A DNA stretch of 38,953 nt from the NCBI GenBank assembly GCA_938084175.1, contig CALKDR010000031.1, positions 1-38,953 of the forward strand. The letters run 5' to 3'. Below the pieces are notes generated by a model. The model was not told where the DNA came from and ran no database searches. It saw only the letters and a program-made list of their open reading frames with translations. Positions within the stretch are counted from its first letter, which is position 1; each line of letters begins with the position of its first letter. Source of the stretch: an uncultured Campylobacterales bacterium (GTDB taxonomy: Bacteria > Campylobacterota > Campylobacteria > Campylobacterales > Arcobacteraceae). The position numbers and the translations under genes were made by a program. Below are positions 16,949 through 24,524 of this stretch, one piece after another.

Positions 16949-17179
16949 TTATATCTTTTTTATAGATGATTTTCTATTTTTACCTTCAGAAAAAACTTTT
17001 TTTACGATTTTATTTAATCCAGGTTCAATATAACAAATTGATAAAAATCCAGATTCTTCATCTATTGTAATTTCGAGAACTACAAGCAGTACAATACCCG
17101 ATCCTAATAACTCAGTAATAATTTTATGAGAAATTCCAGGGTTACACTCAATTACAATTCTTCCTTCCATAGGTTTTAT
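16949..17179 (-). pseudogene. fliM: Probable fliM (flagellar motor switch) remnant
   Basis: A fragment of about 75 codons in frame with the upstream flgI remnant. IKPMEGRIVIECNPGISHKIITELLGSG resembles the FliM block around KPLxGxxLxxxDPxLxxxxxDxLFGG. Then VVLEITIDEESGFLSICYIEPGLNKIVKKV resembles the later FliM block ending in LCIPxxxIEPI. The roughly 80 residues normally between these blocks are missing. The switch protein sets the rotation direction of the flagellum in relatives. The assignment rests on short similarity and is moderate. Confidence 0.5.
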
Positions 17180-17523
17180 TGAAAGAGTATTTAGAGTGTC
17201 TATTATTTCTGTCATTGGAAGTTTCATTACTTTCACAGCACCTACTAAATCTGACACAGTTGGAGTTTTTTATATTGATCATTGCATTATTAATATCAAC
17301 TTGTAAACTAAAAATCAATTTCATTCTCAACTGTAGCACCTTCGTAAATAAAACCACTTGTTTTATTAGCATTTACAACTATAATACCTTGTGAAAGTGC
17401 GTAAACTTTTCCATCAACACCTTTTAATTGATTAATTAATAACTCACCATGATCAACAGATTTAGCATCACCAATAGTAGAAATTTTTACTTTTATTTTA
17501 TCACCTTGTGTTAGAAAAAGGTG
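17180..17523 (-). pseudogene. flgI: flgI (flagellar P-ring protein) remnant
   Basis: Several FlgI pieces are recognisable: TQGDKIKVKISTIGDAKSV, LINQLKGVDGKVYALSQG, then GATVENEIDF. A TAG at 17307-17309 follows; dropping one T of a five-T run restores IDFSLQ. A deletion leads to DINNAMINIK, another shift follows, and then comes the family C-terminus PTVSDLVGAVKVMKLPMTEII. The N-terminal third, including the signal peptide, is absent and most of the central part is deleted. The remnant reads into the fliM-like piece without stop, so a deletion has fused the two. Confidence 0.75.
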
Positions 17524-17580
17524 GTTATGATACCTTAAGATTAATTGTAATTATTTTATCGTAAATTTAAAAAAACAAGG

Positions 17581-17586
17581 TATAAT
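17581..17586 (+). promoter_or_regulatory. -10 promoter box of the acidic protein gene
   Basis: TATAAT 33 bases upstream of the TTG start at 17619, with AGGG as ribosome binding site. It lies just upstream of the decayed minus-strand genes and drives the intact acidic protein gene. Confidence 0.5.
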
Positions 17587-17618
17587 TTTCGTAGAAAAAA
17601 TTATTATAGGGCACTGAT

Positions 17619-18395
17619 TTGAATATTTATATTTATGGTAATAATAGCTTAAAAAAAGAAATACATAAAACATTAGATCATTCAAATATTAAATTTAAAT
17701 TAGACAGTAATAGTATTATTGAAGATATTGAAGACTTAGAAGTTTTAAAAGCTGCAATTGAGACTAATCCTAACGATATTTATTTGATTGATGATGAAAA
17801 AATTATTAAAAAAAATGCATTATCTAAAAAAATTAAATTTTTATTACCAAAAAATGGAATAGAAGAAGAATTTTTATTAGACAAGGGAATAGCTGATTTA
17901 TCTGTTGACTCTTTGAAAGAAATACCAGAATATATTCTAAATAAATATGAGCAACAAAAAGAGGTAGAACCTAGTATTCAAAGCTCTATTATTGATATTG
18001 TTTATGAAGCTTACAAAGAAGATAATAAAGACTTAGACATAGAGTTAGATGATGAATCATCTCAACTTTTATCTAGTTCAATTAGTGAAAAAAAAGATAT
18101 TAATCTTGATAAAATTGAAGATTTAATCAATAATGATGATAGTTCTGAAAATGAATCCACAAATGGAGATGATATGCCTAGCGATTTAATAGAACTTGAC
18201 TCGTTAAATGAACAAGATGTACTTAGTGCTTTAGCAGGAATTAGTACTCCAAATTCAAGTTCAAATAATATAACAACTAATACAAACAATGAAAAAGTAG
18301 AAATTGAAAGTTCAAATGTTCAAGATATTGCAGAATTGATATCAAAATTACTAAATAAAAAAACTTTAGAAATAACTATAAAAATAAAAGATTAG
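17619..18395 (+). CDS. Highly acidic protein of the flagellar neighbourhood
   Basis: A 258-residue protein with a TTG start after AGGG. Residues 1-110 look like a compact alpha/beta domain (IYIYGNNSLKKEIHKTL, DIYLIDDEK). Residues 115-235 are very rich in Asp, Glu, Ser and Asn and probably disordered. The end (DIAELISKLLNKKTLEITIKIKD) is a short conserved-looking helix and strand. The layout matches the highly acidic or poly-E-rich proteins next to fliR and gmk in Campylobacter and Helicobacter (Cj1178c and HP0322 type); the Helicobacter protein is linked to polar flagellar placement. It is intact although the flagellar genes around it are broken. The homology is judged by composition and layout only. 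Confidence 0.6.
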   Translation: MNIYIYGNNSLKKEIHKTLDHSNIKFKLDSNSIIEDIEDLEVLKAAIETNPNDIYLIDDEKIIKKNALSKKIKFLLPKNGIEEEFLLDKGIADLSVDSLKEIPEYILNKYEQQKEVEPSIQSSIIDIVYEAYKEDNKDLDIELDDESSQLLSSSISEKKDINLDKIEDLINNDDSSENESTNGDDMPSDLIELDSLNEQDVLSALAGISTPNSSSNNITTNTNNEKVEIESSNVQDIAELISKLLNKKTLEITIKIKD

Positions 18396-18575
18396 ATGAT
18401 TAATCAATTATATAATTTGAAAAAATGTTTTAAAACAAGAATTAGACTTACTAATTAAAGATATAATAGAATTACAAAAAGAATCAGAGAAATTTGCATA
18501 TATTTTAAAAGACAAAAACAAGCAGCAATTAAAAAGATTTTAGAAGCTGAAGAAGAAGCTAATGAATATATTTAA
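18396..18575 (+). pseudogene. Decayed small coiled-coil gene
   Basis: The ATG at 18396 directly follows the stop of the acidic protein gene. After a shift in the A run near 18425 the frame reads VLKQELDLLIKDIIELQKES and onward to LKRF. A stop or shift follows near 18541, then KAEEEANEYI. This looks like a helical protein of about 58 residues, possibly a FlgN-like chaperone, but I cannot name it. Just after it, a TTG at 18608 opens a 13-codon frame (MIKKILFTTFVIK) that looks like the start of a signal peptide cut short. No intact gene is present in 18396-18653. Confidence 0.45.
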
Positions 18576-18653
18576 AGTAAATACATTTCAGGATAAAGGT
18601 TTATAAATTGATTAAAAAAATATTATTTACAACTTTTGTAATAAAATAGAATC

Positions 18654-19082
18654 ATGATAGTAGTAGTAAAAAGAAATAGAAAACAAAAAATAATGAAGTT
18701 TATTTCATTAGCTGTATTAGTAGCAATGTTTAGTGGCTACTACTTTTATATGAGTAAAGAGTTTGAAGAAAAACAAAGAATAGAACTTGAAGAAAAAAAA
18801 GCTGAAAAATTAAAAACACAAACAGAAAAAAAATATAAGAAAAATCTAGAAATAACAATACTAACTGAAATTGAAAAAGCTGTTGATTTAATTGGCCAAA
18901 AATATATACAACATGTAAAAATCATTGATAATAAAGTTGTAATTATTTGTGAGCCTAAAACTAATTTAGATGCCTTAAAAGTTAGATATAGATCGATGGC
19001 TTTAATAAAAAATACTTTAAATGAAATTATTATTGCAATTGATATTAAATATATAGTTGAAAGTAGATTAAATGCGAAATAG
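18654..19082 (+). CDS. Small single-pass membrane protein, unknown function
   Basis: A 142-residue protein with a basic start, one membrane helix at about residues 14-32 (MKFISLAVLVAMFSGYYFY), a charged coiled coil (35-65) and a C-terminal domain of about 75 residues. No clear ribosome binding site precedes the ATG at 18654; the methionine at residue 14 (18693) is an alternative start. It overlaps the broken flgH gene by eleven bases, which shows it was a flagellar operon member. I do not recognise the family. It is open, but whether it is still expressed is uncertain. Confidence 0.5.
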   Translation: MIVVVKRNRKQKIMKFISLAVLVAMFSGYYFYMSKEFEEKQRIELEEKKAEKLKTQTEKKYKKNLEITILTEIEKAVDLIGQKYIQHVKIIDNKVVIICEPKTNLDALKVRYRSMALIKNTLNEIIIAIDIKYIVESRLNAK

Positions 19083-19520
19083 TATATTTATATTAATAAT
19101 CTCAGTTTTTTTATTGCTTGTGGTATAAGTGAAAAACAAGAAATAAATTTTAGTAAACCAAAAGTCCAAATACCAAAAAAATGTCCAGCACCTAGAAATA
19201 ACAGAGGTTCATTGTACTCAATACAAGGTGCATCATTTTTTGCAGATAAAAAAGATTTTTAAGTAGGTGATATTATTCAAATTAATATAAGTGAATCATT
19301 ATCTTTAGATTCAAGTAATTCAAGAGATTTATAAAGTAGTAGAGATACAAACTTAGGCGGTGCTTTATTAGGAGGAACTGGTACTTTAAATGGAACATTA
19401 GGAGATGGTTTTAGTACTAATAGCTTTTCTTCTGATTCAGGAGAAGCAACATCATCATTTGATGAAACTTTTGAAACAGTTATTTCTGCAATTTTGAAAC
19501 TTATTAAAATAAAAAAATGA
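19072..19520 (+). pseudogene. flgH: flgH (flagellar L-ring lipoprotein) pseudogene
   Basis: The product would be the outer-membrane L-ring of the flagellum. The signal peptide MRNSIFILIISVF is followed by a frameshift in a seven-T run; one added T restores FIACGIS, the lipobox. The frame then gives KCPAPRNNRGSLYSIQGASFFADKKDF, a TAA, VGDIIQINISESLSLDSS, a second TAA, and a Gly/Ser-rich stretch ending SSFDETFETVISAI. The order GSL...FADKK...VGDII...ISES is the FlgH signature. The last third of the protein is missing and the frame ends in ILKLIKIKK at TGA 19518-19520. Two nonsense codons, one shift and a truncation make it non-functional. Confidence 0.85.
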
Positions 19521-19522
19521 AA

Positions 19523-19552
19523 AGAATTTAAAGCATTAATTCTTTAAATTCT
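19523..19552. terminator. Bidirectional terminator between flgH remnant and tilS
   Basis: Eleven-base perfect arms AGAATTTAAAG (19523-19533) and CTTTAAATTCT (19542-19552) enclose an eight-base loop. A T-rich stretch follows on the plus strand. It overlaps the last codons of tilS on the minus strand. Confidence 0.65.
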
Positions 19553-20508
19553 ATTTTCTTTTCTTTTATATAAGCTCTTATATTTATAGGTATTTTCAAA
19601 ACTCTACATTTTTCCTTAAACTTTTTATCCATTACTTCTAAAGACTTTGGACAAATCCAAATGTAATCATTTTCTATTGATATTACAATCTTATCTGATA
19701 TTGTAATTTTTTTCTGTTTTAAGATTTCTTCTCTTTGTGCTTTGGAAAGCAAAAGACCTCTTTTTTTTAAGGATAAGTCAATAAGTCTAATATTTAAATT
19801 TTCATCTTGTAAATTTCTAAAAATTTCAAGTTCTTGTATTTTTAATAAAGAATCACTTTTAAATTTTAAAGAATTAATATCTTTTTGTAAATAATCAAAT
19901 GAATTCTTTATTCCATCTTTATATTCATTTAAAAACTTATCAGAAAAATTATGTCGAAAATAGTTTCTTTTATATTTTTCTTCATAATTACTTGAATCAA
20001 TAAAATATTTTGTATTATTGGTATCTAAATAGTTTTTTAATTCATCTTTAGAAATTTCTAGTAAAGGTTTGTAAATATCGTATGTATTATGCTTCTCAAT
20101 CTTATTAAAACCAATTAATTCAATTAATCCTGCACCTTTGCTAAGTTGCATTAAAAACCATTCTAGCTTGTCATTTAATTGATGTGCAGTAATTAGAATA
20201 TCATAAGAATGTTTTTGAATTATTTCTTCGAAAAAAGCATATCTAATATCTCTAGCCGTTTTCTCAAAGTTAGACTTTGATTCAAGTTCTACTTCTTTAA
20301 AAAATATTTTTTTATTGTATTTTTTTGCTAAGTCTTTTGCATATCGAAGTTCGTTTTTTGATTCTTTTCTTGTATTATAATTTACAATTGCAATATCAAA
20401 ATCTATATTTTTTTCTAGTAGTAAAAAATATAGTGCAGTAGAGTCAATACCTGCTGAAAAAGCAAGTAAGTTTTTTGATTCGTTTACTACACTAAAATTT
20501 AAGTTCAT
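19528..20508 (-). CDS. tilS: tRNA(Ile)-lysidine synthase
   Basis: A 326-residue N-type ATP pyrophosphatase that attaches lysine to C34 of the isoleucine tRNA reading AUA. The PP-loop is SAGIDST (residues 18-24), with Ala where most members have Gly. The family block ITAHQLNDKLEWFLMQLSKGAGL follows near residue 105, and RNYFRHNF near 176. It is shorter than the E. coli enzyme (about 430), lacking much of the C-terminal domain, as is common in this phylum. It starts eleven bases after rimO without a clear ribosome binding site, which points to translation coupled to rimO. Confidence 0.88.
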   Translation of the reverse strand: MNLNFSVVNESKNLLAFSAGIDSTALYFLLLEKNIDFDIAIVNYNTRKESKNELRYAKDLAKKYNKKIFFKEVELESKSNFEKTARDIRYAFFEEIIQKHSYDILITAHQLNDKLEWFLMQLSKGAGLIELIGFNKIEKHNTYDIYKPLLEISKDELKNYLDTNNTKYFIDSSNYEEKYKRNYFRHNFSDKFLNEYKDGIKNSFDYLQKDINSLKFKSDSLLKIQELEIFRNLQDENLNIRLIDLSLKKRGLLLSKAQREEILKQKKITISDKIVISIENDYIWICPKSLEVMDKKFKEKCRVLKIPINIRAYIKEKKIEFKELML

Positions 20509-20519
20509 TAGTCTATTAG

Positions 20520-21869
20520 CTATTTAATTACAGTTGCTAATAATTTATCACCTGAAAGTTCAGTAACTTTTACTGTATAAATTTTTCCAAATGCTAATTG
20601 TTCTGGATTGTTTTCATCATAAAGTTCATTATCATTTATATAAATTTCACCATCAATATCAGGAGCCCAAGTAGTTTTTCTAGCACTTAATAAAAATTCA
20701 TGCTCTTCACTCTCCCCATCTATATAAACTTCAAAAGTTTTTCCAACTTCTTTTTCAAGTGATTCTTGAGTTGTTTTTGCAATTATTTCACCAATCTCAT
20801 CTGCTCTTTGGTCAATTGTGTCTTGGTCAATTAAATTCTCAGATTTAGCAGCTGCTGTTCCTTCTTCTGTTGAATAAGAAAAAACATTAGCACGATCGAA
20901 TTTATAATTTGCAATATAATCACATAAAGCTTCATGATCTTCTTTTGTTTCACCAGGATGACCTGCAATGAATGTAGTTCTTACAAATGAATTTGGTTTT
21001 GATTTCATATGATCCATTAATTCATTTAATTTCTCAACACCTTTTCCTCTTTTCATGATTTTAAGCATTGAAGGAGTTATATGTTGTAAAGGCATATCAA
21101 AATAGTTTTCAAATACCTTAGAATCTGCAATTGTATCAATTAATGAAAGTGTTGTCGTTGAAGGATAAAGATATAAAATTCTAGCTGTTTTAATGCCTTC
21201 TATTTTATTAACTTCATTGATTAGTTGTTCTAAACCATTTTTAGTACCTTGATCTCTTAAGAACGATGATGAGTCTTGAGATACAAAAGAGAAATCTGTA
21301 TAACCTTTTGCTACAAGTGATCTTACTTCTTTAACAAGTGAAATAAGTGTTCTTGAGTGAAGTTTACCTTTAAAGCTAGGAATTGCACAGAATGAACAAG
21401 TTTGATTACAACCTTCACTTAGTTTTACATATGCATGGTATGAAGAACCTGTAATTACTCTTTCATTTTCATCTGATGCTAAAAATACTTGATTTGTAAA
21501 TGCACTTCTTTTATGCTCAACTAGTTCATCAATTCTATCATAATCTCCAACACCTGTAAAAATATCAACTTCTGGTATTTCTTTTTGAAGTTCTTCTTGA
21601 TATCTTTGTGTTAAACACCCCGCAACTACAAGTACTGATTCTTCTTTTCTTTGATCGTGTAAGTCTAATATAGTGTTGATACTCTCTTCTTTAGCAGAAT
21701 CAATAAATCCACATGTATTTACTATTAATACATCAGCACTTGAGGCATCATCACTTATTGCATAATCTTTTAATTTCCCTAGCATAATCTCTGAATCTAC
21801 AAGATTTTTTGTACAACCTAAAGATACAAGGTGTAAAGATTTAAGAGGGTTTTTTGTTGAAAATTTCAT
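20520..21869 (-). CDS. rimO: Ribosomal protein S12 methylthiotransferase
   Basis: A 449-residue radical SAM enzyme that adds a methylthio group to an aspartate of ribosomal protein S12. The N-terminal UPF0004 domain supplies Cys19, Cys53 and Cys85 for the second 4Fe-4S cluster. The radical SAM cluster is CNQTCSFC (Cys154, 158, 161). A C-terminal TRAM-type domain covers about residues 375-449. The block LHLVSLGCTKNLVDSE and the downstream TFIAGHPGETKEDH separate RimO from MiaB. It heads the rimO-tilS pair. Confidence 0.93.
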   Translation of the reverse strand: MKFSTKNPLKSLHLVSLGCTKNLVDSEIMLGKLKDYAISDDASSADVLIVNTCGFIDSAKEESINTILDLHDQRKEESVLVVAGCLTQRYQEELQKEIPEVDIFTGVGDYDRIDELVEHKRSAFTNQVFLASDENERVITGSSYHAYVKLSEGCNQTCSFCAIPSFKGKLHSRTLISLVKEVRSLVAKGYTDFSFVSQDSSSFLRDQGTKNGLEQLINEVNKIEGIKTARILYLYPSTTTLSLIDTIADSKVFENYFDMPLQHITPSMLKIMKRGKGVEKLNELMDHMKSKPNSFVRTTFIAGHPGETKEDHEALCDYIANYKFDRANVFSYSTEEGTAAAKSENLIDQDTIDQRADEIGEIIAKTTQESLEKEVGKTFEVYIDGESEEHEFLLSARKTTWAPDIDGEIYINDNELYDENNPEQLAFGKIYTVKVTELSGDKLLATVIK

Positions 21870-21952
21870 ATATTATATAAACCTTAATTTTCTTGCAATT
21901 CTAGCATAAAAGATAAAATATGTAAATTAAGTAAGTCTAGGAAAAACTTATA

Positions 21953-22771
21953 CTATAACCAGATATTATCAAGTAGTCTTGTATTGCCAAATCTAACAAC
22001 TATTAAAATAATAGTATTTTTTAATTCTATAGAATTTATTTCATTAAAATTCTTATCAACTATAGCTATATATTCAATATCTAAATTTTTCATTACTTCA
22101 TTTATTCTAGTTTTTATTACTTTTGAGTTTTTTTCACCTTTTGCAATTAATGCGGCAGCCGAGTATAAAGATTGTGATAAAAGTAAAGCCTCTTTTCTTT
22201 GTGTTTGGTCTAAATAAATATTTCGAGAACTCATTGCCAAACCATCTTTTTCTCTTACAATTTCACAAGGAATTATATTAATCGGAATAAATAAATTTTT
22301 TACCATTTGAGTAATAAGTGACAATTGTTGTGCATCTTTTTTCCCAAAATATCCATTAGTAGCTTGCGTTATACCAAATAGTTTTAAAACAACTTGTAAT
22401 ACTCCATCAAAATGTCCTGGTCTTGTATATCCTTCAAGTATATAACTTTTATTAGGTGCTTTAACTAGAATTTCTTCTTTTGTATACATACTTGAAATCT
22501 CAGGCATAAATAAATAATCAACTTTACATAACTCACAGATTTTTTTATCTGATTCCTCGCGTCTTGGATATGCATTTAAATCTTCGCCTACAAGAAATTG
22601 AGTTGGATTAACAAAAATAGAAACAATTATAATATCATTTTCAATTCTTGCTTTTTTGATTAAAGATATATGTCCATCATGTAATGCTCCCATAGTTGGT
22701 ACAAAACCAACACTTGAGCTAATAGTTTTTCTTATATTTTGTAATTCTTCAATAGTTTTTAATATCTTCAA
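21953..22771 (-). CDS. panC: Pantothenate synthetase
   Basis: A 272-residue enzyme joining pantoate and beta-alanine with ATP in coenzyme A synthesis. PTMGALHDGHISLIKKA (from residue 25) holds the HIGH-like nucleotide site. SIFVNPTQF, GRPGHFDGV-like (TRPGHFDGVLQVVLKLFG) and GKKDAQQL, MSSRN blocks follow in the usual order. The start is TTG, set by AAGGAAAG just upstream. It is 30 bases downstream of the orphan permease gene. Confidence 0.93.
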   Translation of the reverse strand: MKILKTIEELQNIRKTISSSVGFVPTMGALHDGHISLIKKARIENDIIIVSIFVNPTQFLVGEDLNAYPRREESDKKICELCKVDYLFMPEISSMYTKEEILVKAPNKSYILEGYTRPGHFDGVLQVVLKLFGITQATNGYFGKKDAQQLSLITQMVKNLFIPINIIPCEIVREKDGLAMSSRNIYLDQTQRKEALLLSQSLYSAAALIAKGEKNSKVIKTRINEVMKNLDIEYIAIVDKNFNEINSIELKNTIILIVVRFGNTRLLDNIWL

Positions 22772-22801
22772 TATCTTTCCTTGATTAAAAAACGGATTAT
22801 A

Positions 22802-23761
22802 TCATTTTGCATCATAATTTGGATTTAATTTTAGTAAAACTAAATCAGCAATCATATTTCCAATTAATGTTAAGAATGCTCCAATTATTAATATTCCCAT
22901 AATAACGGGATAATCATGACTCAAAGCACTTTGAAAAAATAGTAATCCCATTCCATCAATTGAAAAAATTGTTTCTAAAATCACTGAACCTCCAATAATT
23001 CCAGGTAAAGAAAGTCCTAATAAAGTAATTACAGGTGGATATAAATTTGGTAAGATGTAATGTTTTAAAATTTGTTTATTATTCAAACCACGTGAACGTG
23101 CGAAAAAGATATAATCTGATTTTAATATTTCAATTGTTAGTGACCTTATATATAAAGTCAAACTTCCAATTCCTCCAAAAACTATTATAGTAATTGGCAT
23201 TATTAAATGCCAAGCATAATCTAAATAATAGTTTAAACTTCCATCATCTGCAACTGAGTGTAATCCTGCAATTGGTAAAATCTCATAAGTAATTGAAAAT
23301 ACTAAAACTCCTAAAAGTGCCAGATAAAATGACGGCATTGAAAAACTAATAAGTGATAATTGTCCTACAAACTTATCAAAAAAGCTATTTTTATTTAAAG
23401 CTGCTTTTATTCCTAAAAATAGTGATAACACAAATATTAAAAACATTGACAATATATTGATGATTAAAGTAATTGGCATTCTTGTTAATATCTCATCTTT
23501 TACCATAGAACCACTTGCAAAAGAAATCCCAAAATCAAACTGCATTATTGCAATGACCCAGGAATAAAATTGCATATACAAAGGTTTATCTAGACCATAA
23601 ATAGCTTTTAATTGTGCTATTGACTCTTCTGTAATATTAGGATTTAAAGCTCCACTTGCAAAAAATGAATTAGGTGCTAAATTAATTGCTAAAAAAGATA
23701 TAAGGCTAATAATAAATAACATGATGATAAGATATAATATTTTATTAATAAATAATTTCAT
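22802..23761 (-). CDS. Oligopeptide/dipeptide-type ABC transporter permease, orphan
   Basis: A 319-residue inner membrane protein of the DppB/OppB family with six helices. The N-terminus ends in FLAINLAPNSFF, near ALNPNITEESIAQLKAIYGLDKPLYMQFYSW, and the coupling loop is FFARSRGLNNKQILKHYILPN. The usual partners (second permease, ATPases, binding protein) are not beside it. I choose the ATG at 23761; an upstream in-frame TTG at 23776 would add five residues, but it lies within the likely promoter. A TATAAT box stands six bases before this ATG and no ribosome binding site is visible, so the mRNA may be leaderless. Substrate unknown. Confidence 0.82.
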   Translation of the reverse strand: MKLFINKILYLIIMLFIISLISFLAINLAPNSFFASGALNPNITEESIAQLKAIYGLDKPLYMQFYSWVIAIMQFDFGISFASGSMVKDEILTRMPITLIINILSMFLIFVLSLFLGIKAALNKNSFFDKFVGQLSLISFSMPSFYLALLGVLVFSITYEILPIAGLHSVADDGSLNYYLDYAWHLIMPITIIVFGGIGSLTLYIRSLTIEILKSDYIFFARSRGLNNKQILKHYILPNLYPPVITLLGLSLPGIIGGSVILETIFSIDGMGLLFFQSALSHDYPVIMGILIIGAFLTLIGNMIADLVLLKLNPNYDAK

Positions 23762-23767
23762 AAAAAG

Positions 23768-23773
23768 ATTATA
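23768..23773 (-). promoter_or_regulatory. -10 box placed for a leaderless transcript of the permease gene
   Basis: TATAAT read on the minus strand ends six bases before the ATG at 23761, so transcription would begin at or next to the start codon. The divergent acpS gene starts at 23791, with only 29 bases between the two coding regions. Confidence 0.5.
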
Positions 23774-23790
23774 CAAAAGATAGGTTTAAA

Positions 23791-24141
23791 ATGACAGGTA
23801 TAGATATAACATCAATTAATAGAATAAAAAGAATGCACGAAAAATTCGGACAAAGAGCTTATGAAAAGTTTTTAAATGAAGATGAAATAGCACTAATTAA
23901 AAGACCTGAAACAGCTGCTGGATTTTGGGCTGCTAAAGAAGCCGCTAGTAAAGCTATTGGTACAGGAATTGGAGCTGATTGCTCTTTTCATGATATAAAA
24001 ATATCAAAAACACCTAAAGGTGCTCCTTTGATTAAGTATAAAAAAAAGGTAAGAAAAAAATTTAATATTAAGGAATCTCATGTTTCAATAACACATGATG
24101 AAGGTTTTGCCATTGCTGTGGTACACAATATTTTAAAATAA
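23791..24141 (+). CDS. acpS: Holo-[acyl-carrier-protein] synthase
   Basis: A 116-residue AcpS-type phosphopantetheinyl transferase that activates acyl carrier protein with coenzyme A. The conserved blocks are GIDITSINRI at residue 3, FWAAKEAASKAIGTG near 48 (the Mg/CoA site) and HVSITHDEGFAIAVV near 96. AGG lies before the ATG. It sits near panC, an earlier step in the same cofactor route, but on the other strand. Confidence 0.92.
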   Translation: MTGIDITSINRIKRMHEKFGQRAYEKFLNEDEIALIKRPETAAGFWAAKEAASKAIGTGIGADCSFHDIKISKTPKGAPLIKYKKKVRKKFNIKESHVSITHDEGFAIAVVHNILK

Positions 24142-24146
24142 AATGA

Positions 24147-24524
24147 TTATTTAGCTAAAAATCTTTCAAGTATAATTTTTGCAGCTAAGGAATCAACTCT
24201 TCCATCTCTTTTGTATTTGATTTGACCTTTCATCATATCCTCAGCTTCGATTGAACTCATATTTTCTTCTTGAAATTCATAAGGTATTTCAAGCTCTAAT
24301 AAATTCACAAAATGTTTAATTCTTTTTTGCATATCTTCGCTTGAACTTGGATATCCAACAATTATTTTTTTAATATCCCATTCTTTTAAAAAAAGATTTA
24401 CATCTCTTGCAGCTTGATTTCTATTTTTTCTTAAAATTGCATCTTTTGGTGTTACAATATTTGAGCTAACACAAATTGCCACACCAATTCTTTTTAAACC
24501 AATATCAATACTTGCTATACTCAA
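24147..24524 (-). CDS. ruvX: RuvX/YqgF-family nuclease (16S rRNA 5'-end processing type)
   Basis: A 125-residue RNase H-fold protein of the YqgF family. SIDIGLKRIGVAI at the N-terminus carries the first catalytic aspartate, KKIIVGYPSSS lies in the middle, and DSLAAKIILERFL at the end supplies the last acidic residue. The E. coli member trims the 5' end of 16S rRNA; older names call it a Holliday junction resolvase. It starts with TTG overlapping the stop of the upstream reductase gene by four bases (TTGA). Confidence 0.88.
   Translation of the reverse strand: MSIASIDIGLKRIGVAICVSSNIVTPKDAILRKNRNQAARDVNLFLKEWDIKKIIVGYPSSSEDMQKRIKHFVNLLELEIPYEFQEENMSSIEAEDMMKGQIKYKRDGRVDSLAAKIILERFLAK

Noticed and set aside
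16788-19520. Sequencing error as the cause of all broken frames in the flagellar region
   Set aside because: Some shifts are in T or A runs and could be errors, but nonsense substitutions, a lost gene start and large internal deletions cannot be. Genes on both sides are clean.
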